DNA of 64,000 bases from a virus. Position 1 is the stretch's first letter. Every line of letters begins with the position of its first letter. The notes under the pieces are model-generated. The model was not told the origin of the DNA. It did no database searches and saw only the letters and a program-made list of their open reading frames with translations. The translations under genes were made by a program, and so were the position numbers. Of this stretch, positions 52,357-60,354 are shown piece after piece. The stretch lies in the IMG/VR virus record IMGVR_UViG_3300031788_000008, positions 1-64,000 of that record; one strand, given 5' to 3'.

Positions 52357-53353
52357 ACTCCAAGATCCAAAAAACAGAGTAAACTTAGTTTGGTCAACTG
52401 ACTGGCACCTTACTGACATCCCACCCGCTAGGCGTAAAGATGATTATCGTAACGCTATCTTAGCAAAAATAGAATTCATTCGTGATCTAGTAGAAAAACT
52501 TAACGGAGCCGGTTTATGTGGAGGTGACGTTTTTCACTATAAAATCCCTAAACATGCTGGAAACAGCATCCGTTTGATTATCGATTTGATGCACGCTTTA
52601 AGAAAGTTTCCTCAGGGTAAAGTATTTGGTTCCATTGGAAACCATGATTTATCCTGGGATCGTATGGATACACTACCTCGTCAACCATTGGGTTTATTGA
52701 TCGCTGTAGGCGCTTACCATGACCTGAATACTGAACCTGTTATTTTTACTAATGCTGATGATACTGTACGAGTATCCGTTGAAACTTTTCCATTTGCTGA
52801 AGGGGATGTTACGATTCAAAATATCAAAAACGCGGATCCTAGGCAACCTCATGTAGACCATAGAATAGGCATTGTACACGCTTACGGGTATCCTGGAGAC
52901 GCTGGTTCAATGTTTGGCACCCGAAAAATAGGCTATAATGAATTGATTGGTACAGACTTTGATATACTGCTGTGGGGGCATGATCATTCAAGACATGAAA
53001 CTATAGAAGTGGGCGGCTGCACCCATATAAATTTGGGGAGTTTGGCTCGTGCAGCGTTTACTTATGATGAGGTTGAACGCCCAGTGTGCGCAGCTATTCT
53101 TTCCTTTGAACCAAGCGGTGCTTTCAAATATGGAGAAAAAGAAATTCCGGTGAAACCCTTGCAAATAGCTTTTGCAGCCGCAGATAAGGGTGTAGAGCAA
53201 ATAGCAAAGTCTGATGATATCACTTCGTTTTTTGCGGATATGGATGCTGCGGTACAGGGAATTGAAGTCAATGATCCTAAAGTAGTTATTAAAGAGTTGT
53301 GTGCTGGGGATATCAATTTAGAGAATTTGATTTTAGAGCTGTGTGATTTATAA
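52346..53353 (+). CDS. SbcD/Mre11-like metallophosphatase nuclease (gp47-type)
   Basis: From ATG 52346 the product has 335 residues; the longer frame upstream lies within the previous gene. The calcineurin-like metal motifs are present in order: Asp19/His21 in STDWHL, Asp61 in GGDVFH, GNHD at 98-101, an isolated His in GIVHAYG, and GHDH at 211-214. With an SbcC/Rad50-type ATPase it should process DNA ends and hairpins, as T4 gp46/gp47 do in recombination-dependent replication. Its ATPase partner here appears to be the half protein at 49232. Confidence 0.8.
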   Translation: MVIKLQDPKNRVNLVWSTDWHLTDIPPARRKDDYRNAILAKIEFIRDLVEKLNGAGLCGGDVFHYKIPKHAGNSIRLIIDLMHALRKFPQGKVFGSIGNHDLSWDRMDTLPRQPLGLLIAVGAYHDLNTEPVIFTNADDTVRVSVETFPFAEGDVTIQNIKNADPRQPHVDHRIGIVHAYGYPGDAGSMFGTRKIGYNELIGTDFDILLWGHDHSRHETIEVGGCTHINLGSLARAAFTYDEVERPVCAAILSFEPSGAFKYGEKEIPVKPLQIAFAAADKGVEQIAKSDDITSFFADMDAAVQGIEVNDPKVVIKELCAGDINLENLILELCDL

Positions 53354-53374
53354 ACACTAAGCATCCCTCTTAAC

Positions 53375-53596
53375 ATGGAGACTCGCCGCAGCGATGTAGT
53401 GGAAGAACGAGTATATAAGGCGGCTTGGCATATACTCATAGCTGGAATTGGTTTTTACGAATTTCGTCACCATCGGACAACTGCCTCCAAAGTATTGGCC
53501 TGTGGGTTAATGGCTTTTCATGTTGATGGAGCAATATCCGATATTCTGGACTCCAAACCCCTATCTCAAAGACTTTTAGATCGTATTCTTCGCTAG
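53375..53596 (+). CDS. Small hypothetical protein
   Basis: A 73-residue protein with a moderately hydrophobic stretch (AAWHILIAGIGFYEF) and basic residues around it; a membrane segment is possible but not convincing. No motif recognised. It follows the SbcD-like gene by 21 nt. Confidence 0.4.
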   Translation: METRRSDVVEERVYKAAWHILIAGIGFYEFRHHRTTASKVLACGLMAFHVDGAISDILDSKPLSQRLLDRILR

Positions 53597-53636
53597 TCTT
53601 CCAATCCTTGGTATTAACAATCTGAAAGGATTTTTT

Positions 53637-53993
53637 ATGCTTGAAAAAGTTAAGTATGATGCTACACCTCAACCTTTACCAGTGGGAGGAACTATAGATG
53701 TAGCAATTGAAGTTGCAAAAGACCTAAAAGTGATGGGGCTAGAAAACATTGCAGAATGTGTTGAAGCTCGTATTCGCTTAGGTGAAAAAAAGTATGGAAC
53801 TCGTTTAAAAGCGCATAATGGTAGAGACGCAATGACCGATTTATTTGAGGAACTTCTCGATGCTTTGAACTATTCAAAACAAATTCAACTTGAAAGTACT
53901 AATGGCGACACTTATTTTTACCCAGAACTTCTTAAATTAGTCATTAAGGTTAAAGCCAGTCTTGACCTAAAACATTCAACTAAAGTAGAATAA
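53637..53993 (+). CDS. MazG-like / all-alpha NTP pyrophosphohydrolase-like protein
   Basis: A 118-residue helical protein. The segment RLGEKKYGTRLKAHNGRDA followed by DLFEELLDALNY contains the EExxD-type metal-binding helix seen in all-alpha nucleotide pyrophosphohydrolases, and the YGT...NGRDA lead-in typical of phage relatives. Such enzymes remove dATP/dGTP or (p)ppGpp-like nucleotides. The assignment is by pattern only; the second metal-binding helix is not certain. An AAAGGA site precedes the ATG. Confidence 0.45.
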   Translation: MLEKVKYDATPQPLPVGGTIDVAIEVAKDLKVMGLENIAECVEARIRLGEKKYGTRLKAHNGRDAMTDLFEELLDALNYSKQIQLESTNGDTYFYPELLKLVIKVKASLDLKHSTKVE

Positions 53994-54007
53994 AACCAGG
54001 AGGAAAT

Positions 54008-56179
54008 ATGAATCGTATTGTATCCGCACTTATCGTTTTTGTATTATTTGTAACCCCAGTTTTTGCTAGAAACCATCCATTGAAACGTCATGTCCGCAAA
54101 GAAGTTACATCGGCTGCTCGTGTAAGTGACCTTCCAGCAGATCGTCAATTGATTATGGCTATTATGTTGCCTCTCCGCAATGAGTCAACTTTAACAGCTC
54201 TTTTACAGCAAATAAACACCCCATCAAGTCCTTTGTATCACCAGTTTCTAACGCCTGAACAATTCACTAAAGAGTTTGGTCCAACGGAACAGGATTATCA
54301 AGCGGTAGTTCGTTTTGCTATAAAGCAGGGGTTTTTTGTGTACAAACAACACACTAATCGTATACTTGTTGATATCACTGGATCTACAGCACAAATAGAA
54401 AAAGCTTTCAATGTAAAAATGGGGTTATATAAACATCCTATTGAAAATCGTAATTTTTATTCTCCAGATGTAGAACCGTCTCTTGATTTAGATGTTCCAA
54501 TCTATCGTATTGCTGGTTTAAATAATTTCTCTATTCCTAGTCGTAGATTGATTAAGCGTTCATTTAACGCTCGTCTATCAGATGTAGTTGCAGGGTCTGG
54601 TCCTAGCGGTTCTTTCCGTCCATCGGATATGCGAGCGGCATATTATGGATCAGGTACTTTGACAGGTACCGGTCAATCTGTGGGCATGTTAGAGTTCGAT
54701 GGTTATAATATCGCAGATGTAAATTCTGATATGGGGGGTGTTGCTTATACCGTACCTGTACAGAATATTCTTGTCGATGGTGCAAGTGCTGGCTCTGATG
54801 GAGATGATGGAGAGCAAGCTTTGGATATCGCTCAAGCTATCGGTATGGCACCGGGGTTAACTTCTGTACGGGTTTACATCGCCCCAGGCAATTCCGCCAT
54901 AGGTACCGGAGATGTGGATATTTTTAATCAAATGGCTGTGGACAACATTTCCAAACAATTGAGTTGTTCTTGGGGTTGGAGTCCCGATGATATAACTGAT
55001 GATGACCCTATTTTTAAAGAATTCGCAGCACAGGGTCAAAATCTTTTTGTAGCCTCTGGAGATGCTGGTAAGTATACGGGAAATAACAATAATGATAGCA
55101 GCTACCCAGCTGAAGATCCGTATGTTGTAGCTGTTGGCGGTACGGATTTAACTACAAATGGTGCTGGAGGAACTTGGCAAACAGAAACGGCTTGGTCGGA
55201 TAGCAGTGGTGGTCCAGCGGACGATGGTTTTGCAATTCCTAGCTGGCAAGTAGGAGTAGCAAATTCTAATGGTGCTTCTACAGCAATTCGTAATGTTCCG
55301 GATGTTGCCGCAGAAGCAAATTTCGATAATATTATGTGTGATGATGGCGCTTGCACTTACAATCAAACTGGGGGTACTAGCTATGCTGCGCCTCGCTGGG
55401 CTGGCTATATGGCTTTAGTGAATCAGCAGAACATGACTAATCATGGTACTACTTTAGGTTTCTTGAATCCCTTGATTTATCCCATTGGTTTCGGTGCTGC
55501 GTACACTATTAATTTTCACGATATTACAAGCGGGAGCAATGGGCATCCGGCTACTGTTGGGTATGATATGGTAACTGGTTGGGGTAGTCCTAATGGGGCA
55601 ACTTTAATCAATACTTTAACAGGCGCTCCAACCGGAGTAGGATTACAAGCAACTTATAATCCAACCTATAAAACTCCAGCATGTACAGTTGTCAGTAATT
55701 CCTGTGATTCAGGCCCAACTCTACTTTTAGGTCGCGGAAATGTGCATAACGGTGCGGAACAAAATCACCCCAATACAATCAATAACTCTTGCGGGGATGG
55801 GAACTCGGGGGTATTTCACTCCTATGAATCAAATGATCGCCTTGCGGTAGCTTCTGTATCTGGTGGGTTGTTAACCGCGGGTACAAAAGCAACGATAACA
55901 GCCACAGTATGGGCTCGAAAGGATTTTGAAAGCGATTCTCTTGACCTTTACGTTACTTCAAATGTTGTAAATCCTACTTGGGTTTATATCGCTACGCTTA
56001 AGCCCACTAAAGATGCACAAAATATTTTATCGACTACATTTACTCTCCCAGCCTCCGGCAATTTACAAGCTGTACGAGCACATTTTCGATATGAGGGACA
56101 TGTGAATCCATCGGCTTGTGGTAATTCTTCTGGTGGAGAGTATGATGATTATGATGATTTAGTTTTTGCGGTGAATTAA
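54008..56179 (+). CDS. Secreted sedolisin (S53) protease with prodomain and C-terminal domain
   Basis: A protein of 723 residues. Residues 1-20 are a signal peptide. Residues ~40-180 are a pro-kumamolisin activation domain (PLYHQFLTPEQFTKEFGPT, IEKAFNVKM). The catalytic domain has Glu269 and Asp273 in GEQALD, Asp352 in ASGDAGK and Ser458 in GGTSYAAP, the S53 Glu-Asp-Asp-Ser set, and a late DMVTGWGSPNG segment near the Ca site. About 180 further residues form a C-terminal beta domain with paired Cys. Sedolisins work at acid pH outside the cell. They are common in Acidobacteriota and very unusual in phages, so it was probably acquired from a host. Its RBS is AGGAGG. Confidence 0.9.
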   Translation: MNRIVSALIVFVLFVTPVFARNHPLKRHVRKEVTSAARVSDLPADRQLIMAIMLPLRNESTLTALLQQINTPSSPLYHQFLTPEQFTKEFGPTEQDYQAVVRFAIKQGFFVYKQHTNRILVDITGSTAQIEKAFNVKMGLYKHPIENRNFYSPDVEPSLDLDVPIYRIAGLNNFSIPSRRLIKRSFNARLSDVVAGSGPSGSFRPSDMRAAYYGSGTLTGTGQSVGMLEFDGYNIADVNSDMGGVAYTVPVQNILVDGASAGSDGDDGEQALDIAQAIGMAPGLTSVRVYIAPGNSAIGTGDVDIFNQMAVDNISKQLSCSWGWSPDDITDDDPIFKEFAAQGQNLFVASGDAGKYTGNNNNDSSYPAEDPYVVAVGGTDLTTNGAGGTWQTETAWSDSSGGPADDGFAIPSWQVGVANSNGASTAIRNVPDVAAEANFDNIMCDDGACTYNQTGGTSYAAPRWAGYMALVNQQNMTNHGTTLGFLNPLIYPIGFGAAYTINFHDITSGSNGHPATVGYDMVTGWGSPNGATLINTLTGAPTGVGLQATYNPTYKTPACTVVSNSCDSGPTLLLGRGNVHNGAEQNHPNTINNSCGDGNSGVFHSYESNDRLAVASVSGGLLTAGTKATITATVWARKDFESDSLDLYVTSNVVNPTWVYIATLKPTKDAQNILSTTFTLPASGNLQAVRAHFRYEGHVNPSACGNSSGGEYDDYDDLVFAVN

Positions 56180-56186
56180 CCAGAGC

Positions 56187-56262
56187 GCTCTTGTAGCTCA
56201 GTGTAGAGCATTCCGTGTGCAACGGAAGGGTCGGATGGTTCAACTCCATCCCAAGGGCTCCA
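56187..56262 (+). tRNA. Degenerate tRNA or tRNA-like element (isotype uncertain)
   Basis: 76 nt with encoded CCA. Acceptor GCTCTTG pairs with CAAGGGC (one U-G at 3:70). The D stem GCTC/GAGC is correct but the D loop has only 6 nt and lacks the GG pair. Anticodon stem TTCCG/CGGAA closes a loop TGTGCAA, in which position 33 is G instead of the almost invariant U; read normally the anticodon would be TGC (Ala). The T loop TTCAACT is regular, but the T stem can extend to 6 bp. It lies directly between the sedolisin stop and the next gene. Confidence 0.5.
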
Positions 56263-56267
56263 AATTT

Positions 56268-57233
56268 ATGAAGGAAATCTATGAACGAGTAGCGGCAGAT
56301 TTCGCAGAGAAAATTGACCATCTGTTTGAATCTGAAAAATCCCTAGAGACCACATTTAAACAGTATTACGAAGGTTTGCCCTTTGATCGTACAGAGCACT
56401 GGAGCGGTATCATCCACAAAATTTTATCTGATTCCTGGAAAGACAAAGGACCTGAAGTAAAGTGTGAACCTACAGGAATGGATAAACTTCAAATTATGCG
56501 TTATCTTCATCATCTTCTGGATTACAATATTTTTACTCAAGTACTTCTCAATCTCCAAGGATACACCGGTATGTTTTATATGACCGGAGATGCCCAAGCT
56601 GAGATTGAGCGAATGAAATCAGCATGGTCTTCAGCATACAAACTTGACCCCTTTGCTCCAAAGGCTAAAATGCTGAAACAGGCTGAAGCGATTACCGAAG
56701 AACAAAAACAATACAATCAAACTATCAGTGCTCTTCGTGCCCTGCGTATCATCACTCAGTTTACTCCACAAATTAGCTTCAGAGTGAGCCCAAAAGGGTC
56801 TACACCGGCCTTCGCAGACAGTCGTAATATCAGTATGATAGGGTTGGGGGGAGATCGCTTTCTTAAAACGATATCATCCCTCAAACCGTATTACATTACT
56901 TGGAATCAAGTTCCTCAAATAGCCCAATTTATCGGGATTACCACACCACCAGGGCACGATGTTCCTGTCTCTACATTTAAAGCAGACGGCATATCATATG
57001 AATTCCATTCAAAATCTGGTGGAGAAGTGATTCAAGATGTTCTTTTTGCTAGAAAAATCATGTATGAAATCTTCCGAGATGTTAATATAACCAGAGAGAC
57101 TTGTATCATGATTCCTCGTATGAATTCTATTTTGATTGTTGGGGATGTAGTATTTGAGAATCTACAAAAGGCATACGAGCGCCTGTACAAGATGTATCCG
57201 GTCATTAGTTTTGTGGATGGGATTCGTGCCTAA
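56268..57233 (+). CDS. Hypothetical protein of 321 residues
   Basis: ATG 56268, just after the tRNA-like element, is the first start outside it; an earlier in-frame start would lie inside the tRNA. The product is mixed, with a helical N-terminus (YERVAADFAEKIDHLFESEKSL) and a middle with EIERMKSAWSSAYKLDPFAPKAKMLKQAEAI. The C-terminus contains ETCIMIPRMNSILIVGDVVFENLQKAYERLY. No family recognised. The next gene starts at a GTG within its last codons. Confidence 0.5.
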   Translation: MKEIYERVAADFAEKIDHLFESEKSLETTFKQYYEGLPFDRTEHWSGIIHKILSDSWKDKGPEVKCEPTGMDKLQIMRYLHHLLDYNIFTQVLLNLQGYTGMFYMTGDAQAEIERMKSAWSSAYKLDPFAPKAKMLKQAEAITEEQKQYNQTISALRALRIITQFTPQISFRVSPKGSTPAFADSRNISMIGLGGDRFLKTISSLKPYYITWNQVPQIAQFIGITTPPGHDVPVSTFKADGISYEFHSKSGGEVIQDVLFARKIMYEIFRDVNITRETCIMIPRMNSILIVGDVVFENLQKAYERLYKMYPVISFVDGIRA

Positions 57234-57408
57234 AAAATGTAGAATTTATCTCTGTGAAAATCAAGCAACTAACTCTCTTCTGTTTAGTGATGATTCCATA
57301 TCATTTTATTGCGCAAAACATTATGATTCCATAACCAAGCGTTGGCTGAAACAGGCAGCGGAAGACTTAGATTGTTTAAAAGCGGTGAAAAGGAATAAGC
57401 TCAGATGA
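57226..57408 (+). CDS. Small zinc-binding paralogue 1
   Basis: Likely starts at GTG 57226, overlapping the previous stop; the longer frame lies inside the previous gene. The 60 residues carry KKCRIYLCENQAT...ISFYCAKHYDSI, a Cys/Cys then Cys/His pattern fit for one zinc. It is the most divergent of three tandem copies (next two at 57405 and 57599), all linked by short overlaps. Confidence 0.5.
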   Translation: MPKKCRIYLCENQATNSLLFSDDSISFYCAKHYDSITKRWLKQAAEDLDCLKAVKRNKLR

Positions 57409-57602
57409 AAAAATGTGATTATACTCGCTGTGAAAATTCAACTGTCGCACATATCGATTATTATAATAGTAATTTAAAATTTTACTGTGCGAAGCATTAT
57501 GATTTAATAGTTAAACATTTGGCCAAATATGCCCAAGACCCCGATGAATGGGGGATTCAAAGGTGGTTTACAGAAATTCTAAGAAGGAACGGGATCAGAT
57601 GA
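57405..57602 (+). CDS. Small zinc-binding paralogue 2
   Basis: A 65-residue protein: KKCDYTRCENSTVAHIDYY, then KFYCAKHYDLIVKHLAKYAQDPDEWG and a basic end (EILRRNGIR). Overlaps the previous gene and the next one by 4 nt each (ATGA). DNA identity to paralogue 3 is obvious over most of its length, so the duplication is recent. Confidence 0.55.
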   Translation: MKKCDYTRCENSTVAHIDYYNSNLKFYCAKHYDLIVKHLAKYAQDPDEWGIQRWFTEILRRNGIR

Positions 57603-57811
57603 AAAAATGTGACTATAATCGTTGTGAAAATTCAGCTGTCGCACATATCGATTACTGCGGGCAAACAGCTCAGCCAATCTGTGGGCCCGCAGTAAAGTTT
57701 TACTGTGCGAAGCATTATGATTTTATAGTTAAATATTTAGCTAAAGATGCCCTAGACCCCGATGATGATGGGTGGTCTACAAAAATTCTAAGAAGGAACG
57801 GGGTCAGATGA
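57599..57811 (+). CDS. Small zinc-binding paralogue 3
   Basis: A 70-residue protein from ATG 57599 (ATGA overlap; the upstream in-frame start lies in paralogue 2). Compared with paralogue 2 it has an insertion (CGQTAQPICGPAV) with two extra Cys, and the same KFYCAKHYDFIVKYLAKDA core. Its own stop overlaps the ATG of the 5' nuclease gene. Confidence 0.55.
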   Translation: MKKCDYNRCENSAVAHIDYCGQTAQPICGPAVKFYCAKHYDFIVKYLAKDALDPDDDGWSTKILRRNGVR

Positions 57812-58791
57812 AAAAGATATTTCTGTTGGACACAATGAGTTTTATCTACCGCGCTTATCATGCTGCGGCACATCAGTCCATTATGATGAGTACTAAAGCA
57901 GGATTTCCTACCGGGGCGAGTTATATTTTTTGTAATATGCTTCGTAAATTACAAAAAGATTTTAATCCCGAGTACCTCATCGCCATATGCGACACCCCGG
58001 GCGAAACCTTTAGAGATAAACTATCCCCTGATTATAAGGCCAATCGCAAGGGCGAAACTCCTTACGACTTGGTACGCCAACTTCCTCACATTTTTAAGGC
58101 GATTGAAGCTTACGGCATCTCTAAAATGGAGTTGGCTGGATATGAAGCAGATGATATTATTGGTACCTTGGCGCGTAAAATTTACGCCGAAGATCCTGAA
58201 AATCAAGTATACATTGTGACCGGTGATAAGGATATGTTTCAGTTGGTAAACGACAGAACATTTACCATCAATCCTATGAAAGACTTGGTGTGTGATGTAG
58301 AAAAAGTGACTGAGATTGTGGGTGTGCCCCCAGAACAAGTTGTAGATGTCATGGCTTTACGTGGAGACACCACAGACAATGTGCCCGGAGCCCCGGGAAT
58401 CGGCAAGAAGGGGTCTGTAGACATCATCAAGCAGTTTGGTTCTTTAGAACAAGCTTTTGTACGAGCGGATGAATTGAAGCGTAAATCATATAAAGAGTCC
58501 TTAAAAAATAATCAAGCTCAAATCCTACTCAGCAAACAATTAGTGACCATAGAAATCAATGCTCCCGTAGAACTTAGTATTTCGTCTATGAAAATAGGGG
58601 AAACTAATACTGAAGCTCTGAGTTCTTTATACAAAGAACTAGAGTTCGCCACTCTTTTGAAAAGAGAAGGTTTAGGAGCGCTGCCTGAAATTGTAGATGA
58701 CTTCGCAGAAATCGTACCTCCTGATGACATTCTCACCCAAACCACGATGACCAAAGAAGATGCGGATGATTTGATCGACAGTATTTCATAG
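57808..58791 (+). CDS. Pol I-type 5'-3' exonuclease/flap nuclease (stand-alone)
   Basis: A protein of 327 residues starting at ATG 57808. Motifs of the DNA polymerase I N-terminal nuclease are clear: FLLDTMSFIYRAYHA, P.YKANRK, GYEADDIIGTLA, VTGDKDMFQLV, and the helix-hairpin-helix GDTTDNVPGAPGIGKKG. The remaining ~100 residues still resemble the linker of full-length Pol I (LYKELEFATLLK) and stop where the 3'-5' exonuclease domain would begin (TMTKEDADDLID). It should remove RNA primers and flaps at the phage fork, so the polymerase is probably encoded elsewhere. Confidence 0.9.
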   Translation: MKKIFLLDTMSFIYRAYHAAAHQSIMMSTKAGFPTGASYIFCNMLRKLQKDFNPEYLIAICDTPGETFRDKLSPDYKANRKGETPYDLVRQLPHIFKAIEAYGISKMELAGYEADDIIGTLARKIYAEDPENQVYIVTGDKDMFQLVNDRTFTINPMKDLVCDVEKVTEIVGVPPEQVVDVMALRGDTTDNVPGAPGIGKKGSVDIIKQFGSLEQAFVRADELKRKSYKESLKNNQAQILLSKQLVTIEINAPVELSISSMKIGETNTEALSSLYKELEFATLLKREGLGALPEIVDDFAEIVPPDDILTQTTMTKEDADDLIDSIS

Positions 58792-58793
58792 AT

Positions 58794-59126
58794 ATGGCTA
58801 AATATAATTGTAGCTGCGGTGAACCAGCGTTTGCTGTTATGTGCGGGGAAGAAGGTTTTCCTGTTTGTTTTGATCATTTTTTCAAACAGATAAAAGAAGA
58901 TGTTGAATATAATTTAAAACAGGCAGTTGGAAATACTGAAAGGTTTCAAATCCATTGTTTTTTCAAGAATGATGAACCTATTTATCTTCCTTTTGCGAGC
59001 TATCTTCAACTAGGAGAGAACCAACACTGCTGGGATAAATCTGATAACTGGAAAGATATTACTCCCTGTAAACATGAGAAATATGGGAACTATATAGTTA
59101 ATATAAGTCCCAGAAATTTCATATAG
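58794..59126 (+). CDS. Cys-rich hypothetical protein, probably frameshifted at its 3' end
   Basis: A 110-residue protein beginning NCSCGEPAFAVMCGEEGFPVCFDHFFKQ, which has a plausible zinc site (Cys x3, His). It follows the 5' nuclease by 2 nt. The last codons before the stop look unnatural. A different frame (from 59102) continues as a coding-like stretch with CDSC, suggesting one missing base near 59100; see the separate entry. Confidence 0.5.
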   Translation: MAKYNCSCGEPAFAVMCGEEGFPVCFDHFFKQIKEDVEYNLKQAVGNTERFQIHCFFKNDEPIYLPFASYLQLGENQHCWDKSDNWKDITPCKHEKYGNYIVNISPRNFI

Positions 59127-59260
59127 CAAAAGCATTCGAGAATGACCCGGTTTATAGCGATGATGACCAGCTTAAATATTGTGATTCCTGTGGAGTAAAT
59201 AAACTACAGGAAAGAAAAGCCCGCGGCAGAATTTTTAATACTGGAAAAAGAAATGATTGA
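59102..59260 (+). pseudogene. Frame-shifted continuation of the preceding Cys-rich gene
   Basis: From 59102 to the TGA at 59258-59260 a frame encodes YKSQKFHIAKAFEND, then DDQLKYCDSCGVNKLQERKARG and a basic end, with no start codon of its own. Joined to the previous gene by one extra base around 59100 it would complete a natural-looking protein of about 155 residues. It may be a decayed gene or an assembly error. Confidence 0.4.
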
Positions 59261-59463
59261 TGTTAACATATCGACCTATTAGCGGGTATTGATCAAAATT
59301 AGTTAGGGGTACAAAATCAATCCCGAAATTTTCAGACTTTCAAAATTATATTCATACAACCTTGAAATTTAACCTCACTGTGGTATTATAAATATATAGC
59401 AAACATTTATCGATGAAGCCACTTTATTGTGGTAAACCATAACAATTCAACCCCAGAGGAAAT
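59261..59463 (+). promoter_or_regulatory. Non-coding leader region with sigma70-type promoter
   Basis: Within 59261-59463 I see no gene. TTGAAA at 59362-59367, a 16-nt spacer and TATTAT at 59384-59389 (GTATTATA context) make a promoter for the exported Lys-rich protein. The transcript leader would be about 65 nt and ends in an AGAGGAAAT ribosome site. The sequence before the promoter is AT-rich and without hairpins that I can support. Confidence 0.6.
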
Positions 59464-60099
59464 ATGAATAAATCAATTGTTACCGTTCTTTCACTAGCAC
59501 TTTTTATGACTCCCCTTATTGCACAAGAAGAAAAAGGTGGACATGAATCGGCTAGACCCCAAGCAGCGCAACATGAAGGCGCAGCAAAACAAACAGCACC
59601 AAAACAAGAAAAAGTTCCAAAGGCTGAAAAAGTAGCCAAAGTTCCGAAGGCTGAGAAACAAGAAAAGGCCCCAAAGACAGAGAAAGTAGCTAAGACTCAG
59701 GCTCCAAAAGCTGAGAAGCAAGCAAGATCTGAAAAGCCTACAGCTGTAAAGGCCCAAAAGCAGGAAAAAGTAAAGGCTGAAAAACCAGAGACTCAAAAAG
59801 AGGATCGTACCAATGAGATAGCACATCAAAATTGGAACGGTAAGAATTTTAAGCCAGAATACTTTAAATCTAACTTTGGTGAATCGCACGGTTTTGGTAT
59901 TCGCAGTGCTCAATGGCAGGGAAATCAATTCCATTCAGGCTCACGCTTTATGTTCGGCGGTGCGTGGTTTGTACTAGGAGAGGATCTACCTCTAGATTGG
60001 TACAGCTGCAACACCTATATCAATGAATATGAAGGCGGATATGCTCTTTACTGCCCTGAATATCCAGGCGTTCCATTTGGAATCACTGTAGTATTCTAA
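59464..60099 (+). CDS. Exported Lys/Ala/Glu-linker protein with acidobacterial-type C-terminal domain
   Basis: A protein of 211 residues. Residues 1-20 are a signal peptide ending in Ile-Ala before Gln. Residues ~25-115 are a charged, repetitive linker built on (V/A)PKAEK units. The last ~70 residues form a compact Trp/Tyr/Gly-rich domain (FMFGGAWFVLGEDLPLDW, then YEGGYALYCPEYPGVPFGITVVF in part) with two Cys. Similar C-terminal domains are familiar to me from secreted proteins of Acidobacteriota and related soil bacteria. It has its own promoter and a strong terminator. Probably a host-derived gene that alters the host envelope; function unknown. Confidence 0.55.
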   Translation: MNKSIVTVLSLALFMTPLIAQEEKGGHESARPQAAQHEGAAKQTAPKQEKVPKAEKVAKVPKAEKQEKAPKTEKVAKTQAPKAEKQARSEKPTAVKAQKQEKVKAEKPETQKEDRTNEIAHQNWNGKNFKPEYFKSNFGESHGFGIRSAQWQGNQFHSGSRFMFGGAWFVLGEDLPLDWYSCNTYINEYEGGYALYCPEYPGVPFGITVVF

Positions 60100-60120
60100 T
60101 AACCGTTAACATTAACATCA

Positions 60121-60152
60121 ATATAGCCACTAATATAGTGGCTATATTTTTT
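60121..60152 (+). terminator. Intrinsic terminator with 12-bp perfect stem
   Basis: ATATAGCCACTA pairs perfectly with TAGTGGCTATAT around an ATA loop, then TTTTTT. The downstream arm and T run are partly duplicated (18-nt unit at 60138-60155 and 60156-60173). Confidence 0.85.
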
Positions 60153-60173
60153 ATCGTGGCTATATTTTTTATC
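60138..60173 (+). repeat. 18-nt tandem duplication of terminator arm
   Basis: GTGGCTATATTTTTTATC occurs twice head to tail. Only the first copy can form the stem with the upstream arm; the second could serve as a backup. Confidence 0.85.
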
Positions 60174-60354
60174 GTTACACTTGTTAAATTTTTATCGGAC
60201 TTTTCATTTCATAAGTAGATACGAGAAGAAAAATTATTTGAAATACTAGGATGAAATAATTGGTCTGCTGCGAAACTCGTAGCTTTCAAAACCCCACAAC
60301 TAACAAGGTTCGCCGTGGAAACTACAGTCAACCAACCAAAGACAAGGAGAATTT

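Noticed and set aside
59190-59260. The short ATG frame starting near 59200 as an independent gene
   Set aside because: It is only 12 codons, without a ribosome site; the frame encoding CDSC in the same place is more gene-like.
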